Assembly: GCA_914767885.1 (NCBI GenBank)
Contig: CAJZBQ010000024.1
Coordinates: 124,001-188,000, forward strand
DNA length: 64,000 bases
Origin: Blepharisma stoltei
Lineage: Eukaryota > Ciliophora > Heterotrichea > Heterotrichida > Blepharismidae
Direction of reading: 5' to 3'
Shown here in pieces: positions 1 to 10,788 of this stretch (positions within the stretch are counted from its first letter, which is position 1; the number at the start of each line of letters is the position of its first letter). The position numbers were made by a program, and so were the translations under genes. The notes beneath the pieces are model-generated. The model did no database searches. It saw only the letters and a program-made list of their open reading frames with translations, and was not told the origin of the DNA.

Positions 1-388
1 TAATTCCTCACCAGCAAAGGCTCCACAAATCTTTTGCTTTTCTGCGAATCCATCATCCACAGCATTATAGGTATCAAATTAAAAAACAACCTCGACCCTG
101 CAGCTGCATATTTTTCAAATAACCCTTTAATTTCTATATCTGCCCTCGCTATACAACAATACAAGAAATTTTCCAAGCCATCACTATTTTCCAGGTTTTT
201 TGCCTCCTCAATAACTTTTGCATAGGCTTTAAACGTCTGTGAATCGACATCATAAAAATTGCTTTTTAGCATCCCTTCAAAAAACAATGGAAATTCCTCT
301 GTTGTCCTAGGCTCTCTATAAGGAAAATCTTGGCTTTTTTGCGTCTGAACTCTGCCTGTGTCTACCTCATCTTCGCTAGAACTTTCCA
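1..388 (-). CDS. Hypothetical protein, 5' part (runs off the left edge)
   Basis: The reverse strand is open from an ATG at 388 to the window edge, giving about 129 codons with no TAA, TAG or TGA. The protein starts MESSSEDEVDTG, an acidic N-terminus, and continues into a helical region with FFNLIPIMLWMM followed by a basic stretch. I do not recognise the family with confidence. The order of a short helix, a PI..LW motif and an 'EPLL' motif faintly recalls the N-terminal part of hyccin/FAM126 proteins, which act with PI4KA at the plasma membrane, but this is only a resemblance by eye. It is divergent from the MNS1-like gene, with only 17 bp between the two start codons. The codon use and open frame argue that it is real. 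Confidence 0.65.
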
Positions 389-405
389 TTTATATAAAAT
401 TCAAA
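389..405. promoter_or_regulatory. 17-bp divergent intergenic region
   Basis: Two start codons face away from each other with 17 bp between them, containing TATATAAAAT. Any shared core promoter must lie here or inside the coding ends. This assumes both starts are correctly placed. No promoter motif is proven. Confidence 0.3.
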
Positions 406-1806
406 ATGATTGAAGAAAGACTTGCCGCAGAGCTTCAACGTCGTCAGCTTGACCGTGAGCGAGAAAAGCGCGAAGTCCAGCGCATCTGTGCAGAGAGTGA
501 AGAACTGCGAGATCTTCGCCAAAAGCTCAGTGCGGCTTATGTTAATAAAGAAAGAACAGCGCAGTTACAAGAACTTCACGCAAGACGTGAAGAGGAGGTC
601 TTGAGAGACGCCTATATTGAAAAAGCGATGCTGAAAAATGCAGAAAATCAGCTTAAACTTCAAGCTCAGATGGAAGAAGAAAAGAAGCGTGAAAGGCTGA
701 AGTCAAAAGAGGTGTTACAGCAGCAAATGATTGAGAGAGAGCAGTTACGCCAAGAAGCTTATAATGAATACCTTAATCTGCTTGCTAGTGAGAGAAAGTT
801 TTTTTTTTTATTAAAATTCTTATGAAAATTTTAAATTTAAATTAAATATAATTTACTTATAAAATTAAATTTAGGATTAAATAAATGGCTTTAAATTTAA
901 TAGAGATCTCATTTATTGTGGCCATTAATTATTAATCAAAATATTTTAAAAATAGGTATTTTCTTATTATTTTGCTTTCAAGCCAAAGGCGAAATTAGAG
1001 AAAAGGCCCAGGTTGATGCTTTGGTGCAAAAATTGATTGATGAAGACCAAGACTCCTTAAGAAGGATGGAAGAAAAAAAGCAGCAAGCAATCAGAGATAT
1101 GGAAGAAAGCGTCAGACTAAGACGAAACCAAATTCAAGCTGCAAGAGAGCGAGAAATGAGAGAAGCAGAAGCCCTGAGACAGTACCAGCTCGAAAAAGAA
1201 AGACGAGAAGAAGAAATCGCCTTACTCCGAGCTAAAAAAGAAGAAGCCAGAAACGAAATTTTTGACAGGCTGCAAGCTGAAGAAGAGCGCCGCCGTGCAG
1301 AACAAGACTACATAGAAAAGTTGCGAAACGACTTATACTATGAAGAATTCGAATACAATGAAAGAATGCGTGACCAAGAAAGAGCTGAAAAAATGAACAA
1401 GATAAAAGAAGAACTTATGATTGCCAACGAGTACCAAAAGAAGCTCAAAGAAGAACAGAAAAAAGAAGACATCAGGCTTGAAAAAGAATTCAAAGAACAA
1501 ATGATGAGAAAATTCGCTGAAGATGACAGAATTGAGCAAATGAACGCCCAGAAAAGGAGAATGAAAGAGCTGGAGCACAAAAGACAAGCTGACGCCTTGT
1601 GGCAGCAGAAGCTAGAAATGCTGCAAAGAGAAAGGGAAAGAGAAGCAGAAGAGGAAAGAAAGACAAAAGAAGAAGAAATGAGAAAGAAAGAAATTGTGGA
1701 AAGAGAAAGGCAAAGACTGCTTCAGGAGTACGCTCCTCATGTGGCTGAGTTTTTGCCGAAAGGTACTTTGAGAACGCAAGACGAAAGAGTTTACTTAAGA
1801 AGATAA
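406..1806 (+). CDS. MNS1-like trichohyalin-plectin-homology coiled-coil protein
   Basis: Predicted 398-residue, highly charged coiled coil after removal of one IES (796-999). It opens MIEERLAAELQRRQLDRE and contains the pattern 'EREKAQVDALVQKLIDEDQ', then long E/K/R-rich heptads such as EARNEIFDRLQAEEERRRA, and ends near LQEYAPHVAEFLPKGTL. This matches the trichohyalin/plectin-homology family, where MNS1 and relatives are inner-microtubule proteins of axonemes. A motile ciliate is expected to have such a protein. The start is the first ATG after the divergent neighbour. It ends in TAA, 14 bp from the stop of the convergent PPCS fusion gene. The opposite-strand open frames here are shadows of the biased GAA/AAA codons. 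Family assignment is from composition and the C-terminal motif, not a search. Confidence 0.75.
796..999. other. IES in the MNS1-like gene
   Basis: About 204 bp of AT-rich, non-coding-looking DNA starting with a T-run. It separates two parts of one coiled-coil frame. Recombination between the AGA at 793-795 and the AGA at 997-999 joins ...LLASER to EKAQVDAL... in frame. The exact boundary is uncertain because the pointer is short. It is too long to be one of the 15-nt introns. Confidence 0.55.
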
Positions 1807-1820
1807 TAATTTTAGTAAAA

Positions 1821-4800
1821 TTATCCACGGAGTCTGATAAGCTCGGTGACGAGCTGCTCTTCATAATGAAATATAGAGGTGTCCTTCAAGGAGGGTTCCC
1901 ATCCTTGGGATCAGTGAAGGGGAACTTCGGCTCTTCTAAGAGTTTTGCATATAGAGACACGATCCACTGACACTGGATAGTGGAAGAAGAGTGTCCTTTG
2001 AAGCTTGAGGCGAGTGAAGTTCTAGCGGTCGTGCAACTGCCGAGAAGTCGTAACTCACGTAAAAGACTTCAGAAAACAGAAGATAAGCTATTTTAGAGTT
2101 ATCTTGCTAACTAACTAACTAGTTATATCGGAAAGGTTTATCCAACTCAAAAATGGGCAGCAATGCTAAGTAAGCAAATCCAACAGTGCTTGGAGCTTAA
2201 CCCAAGTCAGCTTTCAGAATGGATTTTACCGCAAAGGAACGGGAGAGATTGGGTTGGAAAGAAGATTTAGACTAATCGGGTAAATCCCTAACTCCCCCCC
2301 TCCGTAAGTGAACAAAAAAATTTTGTTCACTCACGGAGGGGGGTTAATTTTTTTTGAAATTTAAAAAATTTATATAATCCCTTGCATAAATTTCATTTTG
2401 CTTATTTATGGTAAATTGATTTTAAAATGCCAAAAAAATTTTAACATACCATAGACTCAGTTTTATATATAATGGCATGTCAAAATTTTTGACATTTTAA
2501 AATCAATTTACCATAAATAAGCAAAATAAAATATTGCCAATACATTATATATAAATTTTATAAAAAATACTTTTTTTTTGAAATTTAAAAAAATCTTACT
2601 TCTATAAAAATTGAAGGTAAATATTAATTTAATTTATAAAATTTATGTTTTAAGCAATTTGTTTAAAATTGAACAGAATTAGCTCTAGATTTCATTATAA
2701 TAATTATCATCTATATATCAAAAATTTTTTTCCATCAAAGCATTTTTCTATTAAAAAAAATTTTTGTTCACGGAGGGTGGGCTTTTTGGGCAAAAAATAG
2801 CGATTTTTCTAATGGTTTTGTTCACTCACGGAGGGGGGGGAGTAAAGATAAATCAGGAGCTATGTCCTGGGCTTCGAACTTTTCCCTTTTGCCGAAATCG
2901 ACCAGAAATTTCCTTTTTTTGATATTTTTGTGAGGACAACCTTCATGCAACTCAAGCAGCAGCCGCAGAAAGCCCATAGTCCGCACTTAGCTATGGGTTG
3001 TAAAAGAAAGGAGAAGACGCAGGAGTAAGAGGGCTTCGGATATCCCATGGCATTAGGAGCCGAAGTAGAAGCAAGTTGTGCAGATCCTTTTCTCGCTAGG
3101 GTAGACATCTTACTCAAGCCCAGCTTGGCTGACTGCATAGCAAAGCGGATGAACTCTTCAGGGAGTCCTTGGTGACTGCGTTACCAATAGGCAGCAGTGA
3201 GCCTGCAATTAAGCTTAAGATTAAGATAAAGACGAGCTGCTCTTCTAAATCACCGTCAGCAATAGTGAAAGGCGCGGAGTGGTCTTGGGAAACTAGAATA
3301 AGCTCTTGGTTTCTCATATCTAGTACATTGCCGACGACATAGTCAACTTCATATTTGGAAAGAGCATTATGGCAGGATTTGAGAAGCTCTTTAGGATCAG
3401 TTTCCAGCTTGAAAGAAACGACTAAAGCTTTGCTGCAGATCTTCTTGATTAAGCCAAGCTTCTTTGGGGTAGGAACTAATGATAAATCTAGCTTAGGTAG
3501 GTCACTTTTGATTTTGTGGGTAGAAGGAGGCCCTGAAAGCATAAAGTCGCTTACAGCAGCTGACAGCACAAAAATGGTATTTTCTTGGTATTTTTTAGCC
3601 TCAATTGTAATTTCTTCTAATCTTGCAAGGTAATTATCTACAGTGATAAATTCCTGGATCAGCAGCTTTCCTCCATCTTTATAGCTCTGGAATTTATTTA
3701 TTAAGCTTTGAATATCTGCAGCAATTTCTGGTGTTTTCAGCACATCATGCTGATTTATAAGTCTTAAAAATGGCAATTTTCCTGTATTTCTCGTCAAAAA
3801 TAGCACAGTGTAGCCTTTCTCCAAAAACTGCTCACTCCTCCCCCTCCGTGAGTGAACAAAACCATTATAAAAATCGCTATTTTTTGCCTAAAAACCCACC
3901 CTCCTGAACAAAAATTTTTTATGGAAAAATTTTGATATATATAAGTGATAATTAGTATAATGAAATCTCGAGCTAATTCTGTTTAATTTTAATAAAATTG
4001 CGTTTTTAAAACATAAATTTTTACATTAAACTAATATTTAATTTTCAATTTTTATAGAAGTGAGATTTTTTTAAATTTCGAAAAAAAAAATTTATATATA
4101 AATTTTTTGAAAAAAAAAATAACCCCCCTCCGTGAGTGAACAAAATTTTTTTGTTCACTCACGGAGGGGGGGAGTCAGCGATTTTTGACCCTCTTTGCCC
4201 AGTGGAGAAATTTTCAATCGACCTAACAGTATGCTGTTCAAGAGGAACTGAGGTTCCACCTGACGTAACCACTGCCACTTTTCCTTTGGCTTGCTCAAAG
4301 AATAGTTTTACTTCTTTTCTAAATGAAGAGTTCCCTGTGTATTCTTCATCAGAATTGAAAATTAATTGCAAACAGTGTCTGGTAACAGCATTCATAGCAG
4401 ATATTCCTTCATCCCAAGAGACATTTCCTTCTTCTTGAGCCAAGTTGCTATTAGGGTCTAATGGCAAATCAGATACATAGTAAAGATACCTGCTCGGGAC
4501 ATCTTTTTTAATAAATCCTGCATCTATACCTTGCTGGACGCCTTGGGCGAAGTAGCAGCCTTCCATTTCTAAGCCAATGCAGCCTTGTAAATATAAATAG
4601 TATTTAAGCAAAAATGAATTTTGAAGCACCGTTCCGCCAACTGTAAGCATTGGCCCGACATGGACATCACACTCAGCCATTTTGCTGAGCCTTTCTGGGT
4701 TGAGCCCTGAAGGATTAGCTCTTGTAACAGTCTGTGAGGTTTCGTCAAAAAACTTGGTAGCTATCAAGATATCAGTTCTTTCTCCTACAAGTCCTCCTGC

Positions 4801-7478
4801 TTTTCCAATTATGTTAAAAGAATTTATAGAATTCCCAAACAGCAACGTTAAACATTTGACTATATCCAGGCACTGTTTCCCAAACGTATAGCCAATATTC
4901 ACAACAAGGTGTAACAGTCCTCTAGGCTTAGGCACGAAATGGGGATCTACAAAGTTCGGGTCAATTTTGCTGACATTAATAAGGAGTACTCTGACACCTG
5001 TCATCTCGGTTTCTTCAATTTTATGAATTCCTGCTGCTTTTTCTCTTTCTGCCTTTTTCACTTCTTCTTCTGGGAATTCTTTAAAGTAGTAATAAGCCAT
5101 CGCACAAAGCTCGTCAATCGCGTTAGGGAATTCTTTGGTTTTCAATACTTTTCCAGACTTGCTGAACCATTCTTTGATATCATTTTGCTTTTCAAACACA
5201 TAAGGACTTAGCGTGTTAAGCAGAGTTCTGGTGCTTCCTTGAATTACGTCGACAGTAAGTCCTAAGTTTATAGCTTCTCCAATAGAAACTGAGCCTACTT
5301 CTAAGCAGACCTGACACTCGTTCCACAGTCTAGCAGCCCATCTTTCACCTGGATCAGCTGTAAGATGCATTCTGGGGATATAAATAAACATATTGAAGTC
5401 TTCATGGTGGAGAATAATTTCTGCACATCTTTTATAGCAGTCTGTAGGCCAAATTTCTTTTAGCCCTTCCAGAGTTCCTTCTGGTAAGGCTAAGGAGTCC
5501 AATTGGTCATTATTTAAAAGCATTTGGATAATATCTGGAGTCCTTAAGAAGTCGCGCAGTTTTCTGCTTTCTAGGATATGAATGCACAAATTTGACAGAA
5601 AATCGAGTAAATCAGTTTCTAGCTCTCTAAATACAACGATATTTTTTCCTCTCATTTGAGTAAAAATTGTTCTGGCCCTTGCGCTGCTTTTTACTGGAAT
5701 ATTGAACTCTGGGTGGTTTAATATTAGTGGCAGCCTTGTGGTCCCATAAAACACAAAAGTACTTGTAATGTCTTCAGGGAGCCTTCTAATTGCATATTTT
5801 CAAGCTGAAATGTCAATTTCTGAATTATTCATCCCAGGGTGCAATGAAGAATTGATTTCTTTATAAATTTCCACGAGCCTGATTAAGTCAATTTCTCCTC
5901 TTTGCGCTCCTTCTGAAACAAAGCTTCTGAATTTTTGTAAAGGCAAAAATATATGCTGCTTCTCTACGAGTGACCTTGCGATTAGTAAAGTAAACTGCTT
6001 TTCAGGGACGATGAGCTTCATTAAACTTAGCTTAACTTAATTATTCGGTATTTAAGGTGCCTAGTGCCGCACCCTAGTAAATAGGGATTTAGCTAACTAG
6101 TGACGTCACGGAGCCATCGTGGAATCGCGGTAGTCAGCTCAACTGGTCAAGCCTTCTATCGACGCTTCGTCTCCAGCCGCCGCACATCTCATCCGGCGCG
6201 TTACCATCGCTCTGCCCTGATTTAGCTCCTGTGCGTGTTTTGCCTAAGGGTCATCATCCTCGGGGATGTGCTGAGGGGTAAACTCTGAGCCTCTTAAATG
6301 CACTGAGGAGCTGCTCCTTTGGTTATCCCCAAAGTTAAACAGTGCAGAAGTTCTCAAGAGAAAACCCAGCCCCATAAATAAAATTCCATGAGGGAGAGAA
6401 AATTAGCGGAGCTGATTTCTCTCGAACCGAATGCCATTATGATAAGCTTCATTAAGCAGTCTTTTGGACAGATCATGACGATAGAGTCATCACTGGCTGT
6501 TTTTATTGTATAAGCTGTTTTTCCAAGTATGCAGCCTTCAATTCCAAAACTGTCTCCTGGGAATAGATATTCAGAAAAGCTGGAATTAGTGTCAGATGTC
6601 GCACAAGCTTGTCCTTCAATCATGATACCAAATTCACTTGTATCTCCAGAAATAACATAATTAAATATGGCGTCTCAACTTGGGTCTGGCCTCTCGGCCA
6701 GACAGTTTCGAGCCCTATTTAAATTATATCCGGCAAGGTTTTGCCTAGCTAGAGATGGACAGCCACATCAGGTAAGCAATTCTGGCAGTGTACAGAGCCT
6801 GATCCCAGTCCATTCTCGGGTTAGGATTTTACCTCGAGGGAAGAGGAGGCTTGGAGTTGGAAAGGAGAAGCCCAGCAGCGCCTACAGGTAATCCCTAGGC
6901 CATTCGGGAAAATCTCTAGCGAGAAACCGGGAGTTTCGCCCCGGGCTACAAGTTTTCCTGTTTTGCCGAAAGTCGGCCAGAAATTCCATTTTTTGGAATT
7001 TCCCCAGCAGACAACCCTCGTTACAGAGAAAGTAGCTCAATCATGAGCCGTCGAAGCCGGAACATCGCGCAGGAGGCGCGCGTTGGAGATCAAAGCTAGC
7101 TGTCCCAGCAACTAGTGGGCCCCGAGCGACGAGAGCGTGGTGGTAGACCTGGAAGAGCAACCCCGTAGGAGACGTTAAACGTGATGGTTAATAAGATAAG
7201 GTATCTCCAGAAATAAGGATTGGGAAATTTGATGCCCTGAAGTTTATGAATCTTGAAGAGCTGATCAATAGGTCTCTTTCTTCGAGATTGAGGTAGAGGA
7301 ATGGTGGCGAAACTGACAGGAGTTTTTTGATTTTTTCATAGTCGTAAGTGATTTCTTCTTTAAGGCCAACGTGGGTTGAAAAAATTTTATTCTCACTTAA
7401 GGCTCTTTTGAGGCGAAGGGAGATGTGCTCTTGACTGAAAAGCTCGTCGACAAAGGACTTACCTGATGGGCTTGACAT
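1821..7478 (-). CDS. Cyclic-nucleotide-binding / phosphorylase-like / phosphopantothenate-cysteine ligase fusion
   Basis: Four reverse-strand open pieces join into one 979-residue protein when four inserts are removed (1863-3230, 3835-4177, 6025-6440, 6656-7200); the total is exactly divisible by three. Residues about 60-165 look like a cyclic-nucleotide-binding fold ([36 protein letters not shown]). Residues about 500-690 carry phosphorylase-like motifs ([44 protein letters not shown]). Residues about 735-979 match eukaryotic phosphopantothenoylcysteine synthetase, the second step from 4'-phosphopantothenate in coenzyme A synthesis: [46 protein letters not shown]. The C-terminus [13 protein letters not shown] is restored only after insert 1863-3230 is removed. 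The start is ATG 7478. TGA is read as Trp in 'DISAWKYAI'. The middle assignment is tentative. Confidence 0.8.
2292..2845. mobile_element. CTCC...GGAG MITE nested in the retroposon-like insert
   Basis: TAA pointers at 2289-2291 and 2843-2845. The termini read CTCCCCCCCTCCGTAAGTGA and its inverse. It is longer than sister copies because it carries a further inverted-repeat element (2395-2527). Without that element it would be about 420 bp. Confidence 0.85.
2395..2527. repeat. Small inverted-repeat element nested inside the MITE
   Basis: A perfect 35-bp inverted repeat, 2395-2429 against 2493-2527, encloses a 63-bp centre. Its sequence (ATTTTGCTTATTTATGG...) is absent from the other MITE copies in this window, so it looks like a later insertion of a different mini-element. 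Confidence 0.8.
3835..4177. mobile_element. CTCC...GGAG MITE / IES in the PPCS domain
   Basis: Flanked by TCA at 3832-3834 and 4175-4177. Removal joins GSKIAE to [12 protein letters not shown] in frame, which matches the helix after the NFS.G.RG motif of PPCS. The right end holds the long palindrome formed by the terminal repeat and its inverse, and the interior has the usual AT-rich block with 'GAGCTAATTCTGTTTAATTTT'. Confidence 0.9.
6025..6440 (-). mobile_element. Retroposon-like insert (family B)
   Basis: Flanked by a 15-bp duplication with one mismatch (GATGAGCTTCATTAA at 6010-6024, GATAAGCTTCATTAA at 6441-6455). Read on the minus strand it begins GGCATTCGGTTCGAGAG and ends with a TTAAGTTAAGC tail. 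It shares blocks with the insert at 24314, such as 'AAAATTAGCGGAG' and 'GCTGAGGGGTAAA'. Both copies of the duplication encode MKLI, and removing one copy plus the insert joins KDCLMKLI to VPEKQFTL. Confidence 0.85.
6656..7200 (+). mobile_element. Retroposon-like insert (family A)
   Basis: Perfect 16-bp duplication GTATCTCCAGAAATAA at 6640-6655 and 7201-7216. The 5' end is CATAATTAAATATGGCGTCT and the 3' end GTGATGGTTAATAAGATAAG. It splits the cyclic-nucleotide-binding domain at LISGDT; removal gives [17 protein letters not shown] short forward open frame inside it (6667-6891) has no recognisable domain and I do not treat it as a gene. Confidence 0.88.
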
Positions 7479-8154
7479 ATTTATGCCAATGGTTGAATCC
7501 TATTAATTTCCGTAAATTTTGGGAATTTACGAACTGGTGACAAAGAAAATGAATAAAAAATATTTTTATGTTATATTTCTGATTTTTTAGAAATTGATTT
7601 ATATCAAAAATATAATTTAAAATGACTAATTATGCTTGGGTATCTAATAAAATATAAAAGAAATAAAATGAACATTTGCTAGGACTATTGGGTTGGGTAT
7701 GCATGCCTTGATATTTTTCTTTCTACTCTTGCTTACTTTAAAAGTTTTCTCCTATTATCTTATCAGGACTCTCTATCAGCTTTCCAGAGGGCGATTCTAT
7801 ACAAAAGTAAGGTAATCTGGTCGGGAAAACAAAATGGCAGGTTTCCATTTTTCCTTATATGCAACCAGAAGTCTGCGTTAGAGCCAATCAAAGATGATAA
7901 TCAGTGGCTTTGTAAGGCTAACACTTAGTCATTAATAAAATATAAATTTTAAAAAATTATTATAATCTTCAATCTATATAAATACACATTATTATTTGTG
8001 GAGATTGATAAAATCGAGTCTTATTGTCTATACAATAGATTATTTTTTTTATATCTAAACTGACACTATTCTTTTATTAAAGTAAAATATGATAGACTCC
8101 AAAAATAAAATATATAAAGTTCATGAATTAGTAGCAATTTTATACCGACAATTC
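7479..8154. other. Intergenic region, no gene seen
   Basis: Divergent side of the PPCS fusion gene and the 3' side of the pseudokinase gene. AT-rich, with no open frame of coding quality. An 'AAACAAAATGGCAGG' string near 7831-7845 resembles the 5' end of the retroposon-like inserts, but I see no duplication or matching tail. Confidence 0.5.
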
Positions 8155-9330
8155 TTACCTATTTTGAAGCTCTCGCTCTAGATTTTCAAACTGTTTATAG
8201 CAAAAATCAATATCAGGTCTCTCATAAGGATTGTTTCTTACTCCCCCTATCCGTGAGCTAACAAAAAAATTTTGTTTGCTCATGTGGGGATTAATTTTGT
8301 TTTAAAAAGATTTTAATTTGTAAAAATGAGAAGTAAAAATTAATTAAGTTGTGAAATTTATATTAAAATTCAAGTTGTTTAAAATTAAACAGAATTAGCT
8401 GGGGGAAGTTAGCATAACCTTGACGATATCTTGAAATTTTTCAGGGATGTCATCCAGTCCTATATACTCTGAGTATGGCCCTTGAGTCAAAATATAGTAA
8501 ACCATTAACCCATAAGAATACACATCACAATAAAACCCTCTATTCCCATTTAAAGCTTCTGGAGATGCAAAATCCTGCTCTTTGTACGTCATTTCGCTCT
8601 GAGTCTCCATGTTTAAATTGCTGCAGCAGTCCAAATCAAATATCACAGCTTTTCCTTCAGGACTTATAAAGACGCTCCAAGGGCTCAAATTCATTAGCAC
8701 AGTATTTTTCATATGCATAAAGCATAAGCCTCGTCCTATGTCTAAAATTAGTCCAAGTCTTTGTTTTAAATCTAAAGTATCATCTAAATATTCGTACAAA
8801 GTTTTAGGCAGATATTCAAGTACGATGTATTTCTGATTATTAATTTTCGTATACCCACAAGTCTTTACAATATTTTCATGCCGTAATCTTGAGTTGCAAT
8901 AAACAAGAAGCGGAACTTTAAATATTTTTTTATCAGAATAAATAGCTTTAAGAAAATAATATTCGTCAGCAAGTTTGCAATAAAATAAGTCAGAATACAT
9001 CTGATCTTTTTTAGGTTTAAATCAATTTTGAAAATTAATTGATTGAAATTGGCTTTTCTTTATTCTGAGTGAATTTTTTATTAAATTCCTATTATCCTGG
9101 AGTTTTTGCAGCTTTTCTCGTATTTTTAGTTTCAAAAAATTTAATAAATCAGAGTCTTCAATTCTAGAACTTTCTGAATTTGTTTTGTAAGACTCAGCGT
9201 TGTAAAAATCAAGGTTTGAAGTGCTAGCCGACATATCTGAGTGATTGTCCAATCAATCAGGATCAATTGGCAAATTGGCTTCTCTTACATATTTTTGCCT
9301 TTTTGCAGTTAAACTATTACTCGGCTTCAT
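8155..9330 (-). CDS. Protein pseudokinase with N-terminal extension
   Basis: Predicted 334 residues after loss of the MITE at 8241-8411. The N-terminal 110 residues are polar with a short coiled coil. The kinase fold follows: YYFLKAIY (VAVK-like lysine kept), LRHENIV, IVLEYLPKTLYEYL, GLCFMHMKNTVLMNLSPWSVF, AVIFDLDCCS, DFASPEAL, CDVYSYGLMVYYILT and MLRNNPYERPDI. The catalytic loop has 'MNLSPWS' where HRDLKPxN is expected, so the catalytic Asp is missing, and DFG is DLD. This suggests a scaffold or regulator, related to tyrosine-kinase-like (TKL) kinases. TGA is read as Trp three times (for example PDPDWLDN and NFQNWFKP). I start at ATG 9330; an in-frame ATG at 9441 is possible. The PYERPD block appears only after the MITE is removed. 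Confidence 0.8.
8241..8411. mobile_element. Short MITE-derived IES in the pseudokinase gene
   Basis: TTA pointers at 8238-8240 and 8409-8411. Removal gives VMLRNNPYERPD, the normal end of a kinase domain. It is a shortened copy: the left TIR palindrome is present, while the right TIR is reduced to GGGGGAAG. Confidence 0.88.
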
Positions 9331-10243
9331 TTTTATGATTCTACAAATGTTAAAAATCTGAGATAGAGTGATAGAAAATATCACCGATGTAATTCTAGGC
9401 TTGCATGCAGCAAATGTTATCGATAGTAGAGTCATGGCCATTTAGCTAAAAAGCTAAAGTATTGAGATCATCATGGGTTTATGCATTTCAAGTTAGCAAA
9501 GGTTATCATCAAAGAACAATAATTCAAAGACCTCTCACTATGCTTCCATATTATTACAAGAAACAGCGATAACTTTTATCACCAAATAGAGTATGAATTG
9601 GCAAAGAGGGAAATTAAAAAGTCAATTTATGTTTGCGAATGAATAATGCCTATCAGCATTATAGGCTTAAGAGAAGAATTCGCTCTTAGGATTGATTAAT
9701 ATTTAATATCGATGAGGGAAAATTCCGAGAAACTATAGAACTGCTTTGCAGAGAATCTTTTCGAAAAGTGAGAAGGAATAATTTAGATAAATACAGGTGA
9801 ACTTCAAGCAATTCTATCACATAATTATAAAGCAAATTCAATTCTACATAAGTTTAAAAAGTGTATTTAGAATTATAAGGGCAATATGGTTAAATTTCAT
9901 AAAGTAATTTTTAGACAGTCCTCGGAATATAGTCTAAGATTGCAAATAAGCTGATTTAAATTATACAGAGAGTACAGTATATCTTAAACTTAAAATTTAT
10001 TCCAAATTGACACTTTCTTAGAATTATTATTAAAATCTAGAAATTTTATTGGACGAACGAGAAGAGAGCTGCTCATCAACTATATTGCGATTGTGTAGAT
10101 GATAAATCTCACATAGCTAAATATATATCTAATAAAATGATTTATTATTAAAATTATAATGGAATATCGAATCGAAAAATTAGATGAATTTCTTCCTGAG
10201 TGATTATTTTTAATATTTAAGATTCATAATTGTTTGGTTCTTA
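9331..10243. other. Intergenic region, no gene seen
   Basis: AT-rich and without a long open frame in either UGA reading. The first 110 bases could be extra N-terminal coding sequence of the pseudokinase. It otherwise holds only the likely promoters of the pseudokinase and the U-box gene. Confidence 0.45.
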
Positions 10244-10562
10244 CTTCCCCTCTCCGTGAGTGAACAAAAAAATCTTGTAGCTCACAGAGGGGGTTAATTA
10301 ATTTTTTTTTTCGAAATCAAAAAGAACCCACTTCGCAAAAATTGAAAAGCAAATATTAATTTAATTTGCAAAATTTATATTTTAAAACGCAATTTGTTTA
10401 AAATTAAACAGAATTAATTCGAGATTTCATTATACTAATAATCACTTATATATCAAAATTTTATTTTCCATAAAAAAATTTTTGTTCGCTCGCGGAGGTG
10501 GATTTTTGGGCAAAAAACAGGGATTTTTCTAATGGTTTTGTTCGCTCACGGAGGGGGAGTTA
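10244..10562. mobile_element. Intergenic CTCC...GGAG MITE
   Basis: TTA pointers at 10241-10243 and 10560-10562, termini CTTCCCCTCTCCGTGAGTGA and GGAGGGGGAG, and the conserved interior block ending 'TTTTTCTAATGGTTTTGTTC'. It lies upstream of the U-box gene, so its loss would not affect a coding frame. Confidence 0.85.
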
Positions 10563-10788
10563 AAAATCTATAATTCTATAGCCATTAGATAATTTTTAAA
10601 TAAATAATAAAAATATGACTATAGACAACTAAAATGTTATTAATTCTTATTATAATTAACACGCTCTAATTAGATTTTTAGCATCTCATCTCCTTCAAGA
10701 AATCATTTCCTACAGTATCCTTCAAGATATCCGTTATTGGCATATAAAGCCATTTTAAGCGATTTCAAAGTTTAAATGTTATAAAATT

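Larger units (their letters stand above)
1863..3230 (+). mobile_element. Retroposon-like insert (family A), with a nested MITE
   Basis: Flanked by a perfect 15-bp target-site duplication, GACGAGCTGCTCTTC, at 1848-1862 and 3231-3245. The 5' end reads ATAATGAAATATAG and the 3' end is a TTAAG-rich tail (ATTAAGCTTAAGATTAAG). The core shares many blocks with the inserts at 6656, 15469 and 34571, for example 'TTTTCCCTTTTGCCGA', 'CCAGAAATT' and a GGATTTTACC block. It interrupts the last 14 codons of the PPCS domain, and the reading frame needs its exact loss. A complete CTCC/GGAG MITE (2292-2845) sits inside it. Confidence 0.85.

Noticed and set aside
796-999. The MNS1-like interruption as a long intron
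   Set aside because: All supported introns here are 15-16 nt; the ends do not match their consensus.
1863-3230. Retroposon-like inserts as structured RNA genes (RNase P, group I/II introns)
   Set aside because: Several repeated blocks look hairpin-like, but I find no diagnostic core of those RNAs, and the duplicated flanks and tails fit retroposition.
4682-4891. Forward frames inside the PPCS fusion gene
   Set aside because: Shadows of the reverse-strand gene, whose motifs are clear.
6667-6891. Forward open frame of 74 codons in the insert at 6656
   Set aside because: It lies wholly inside a duplicated-flank insert, has no domain, and sister inserts do not keep the frame.
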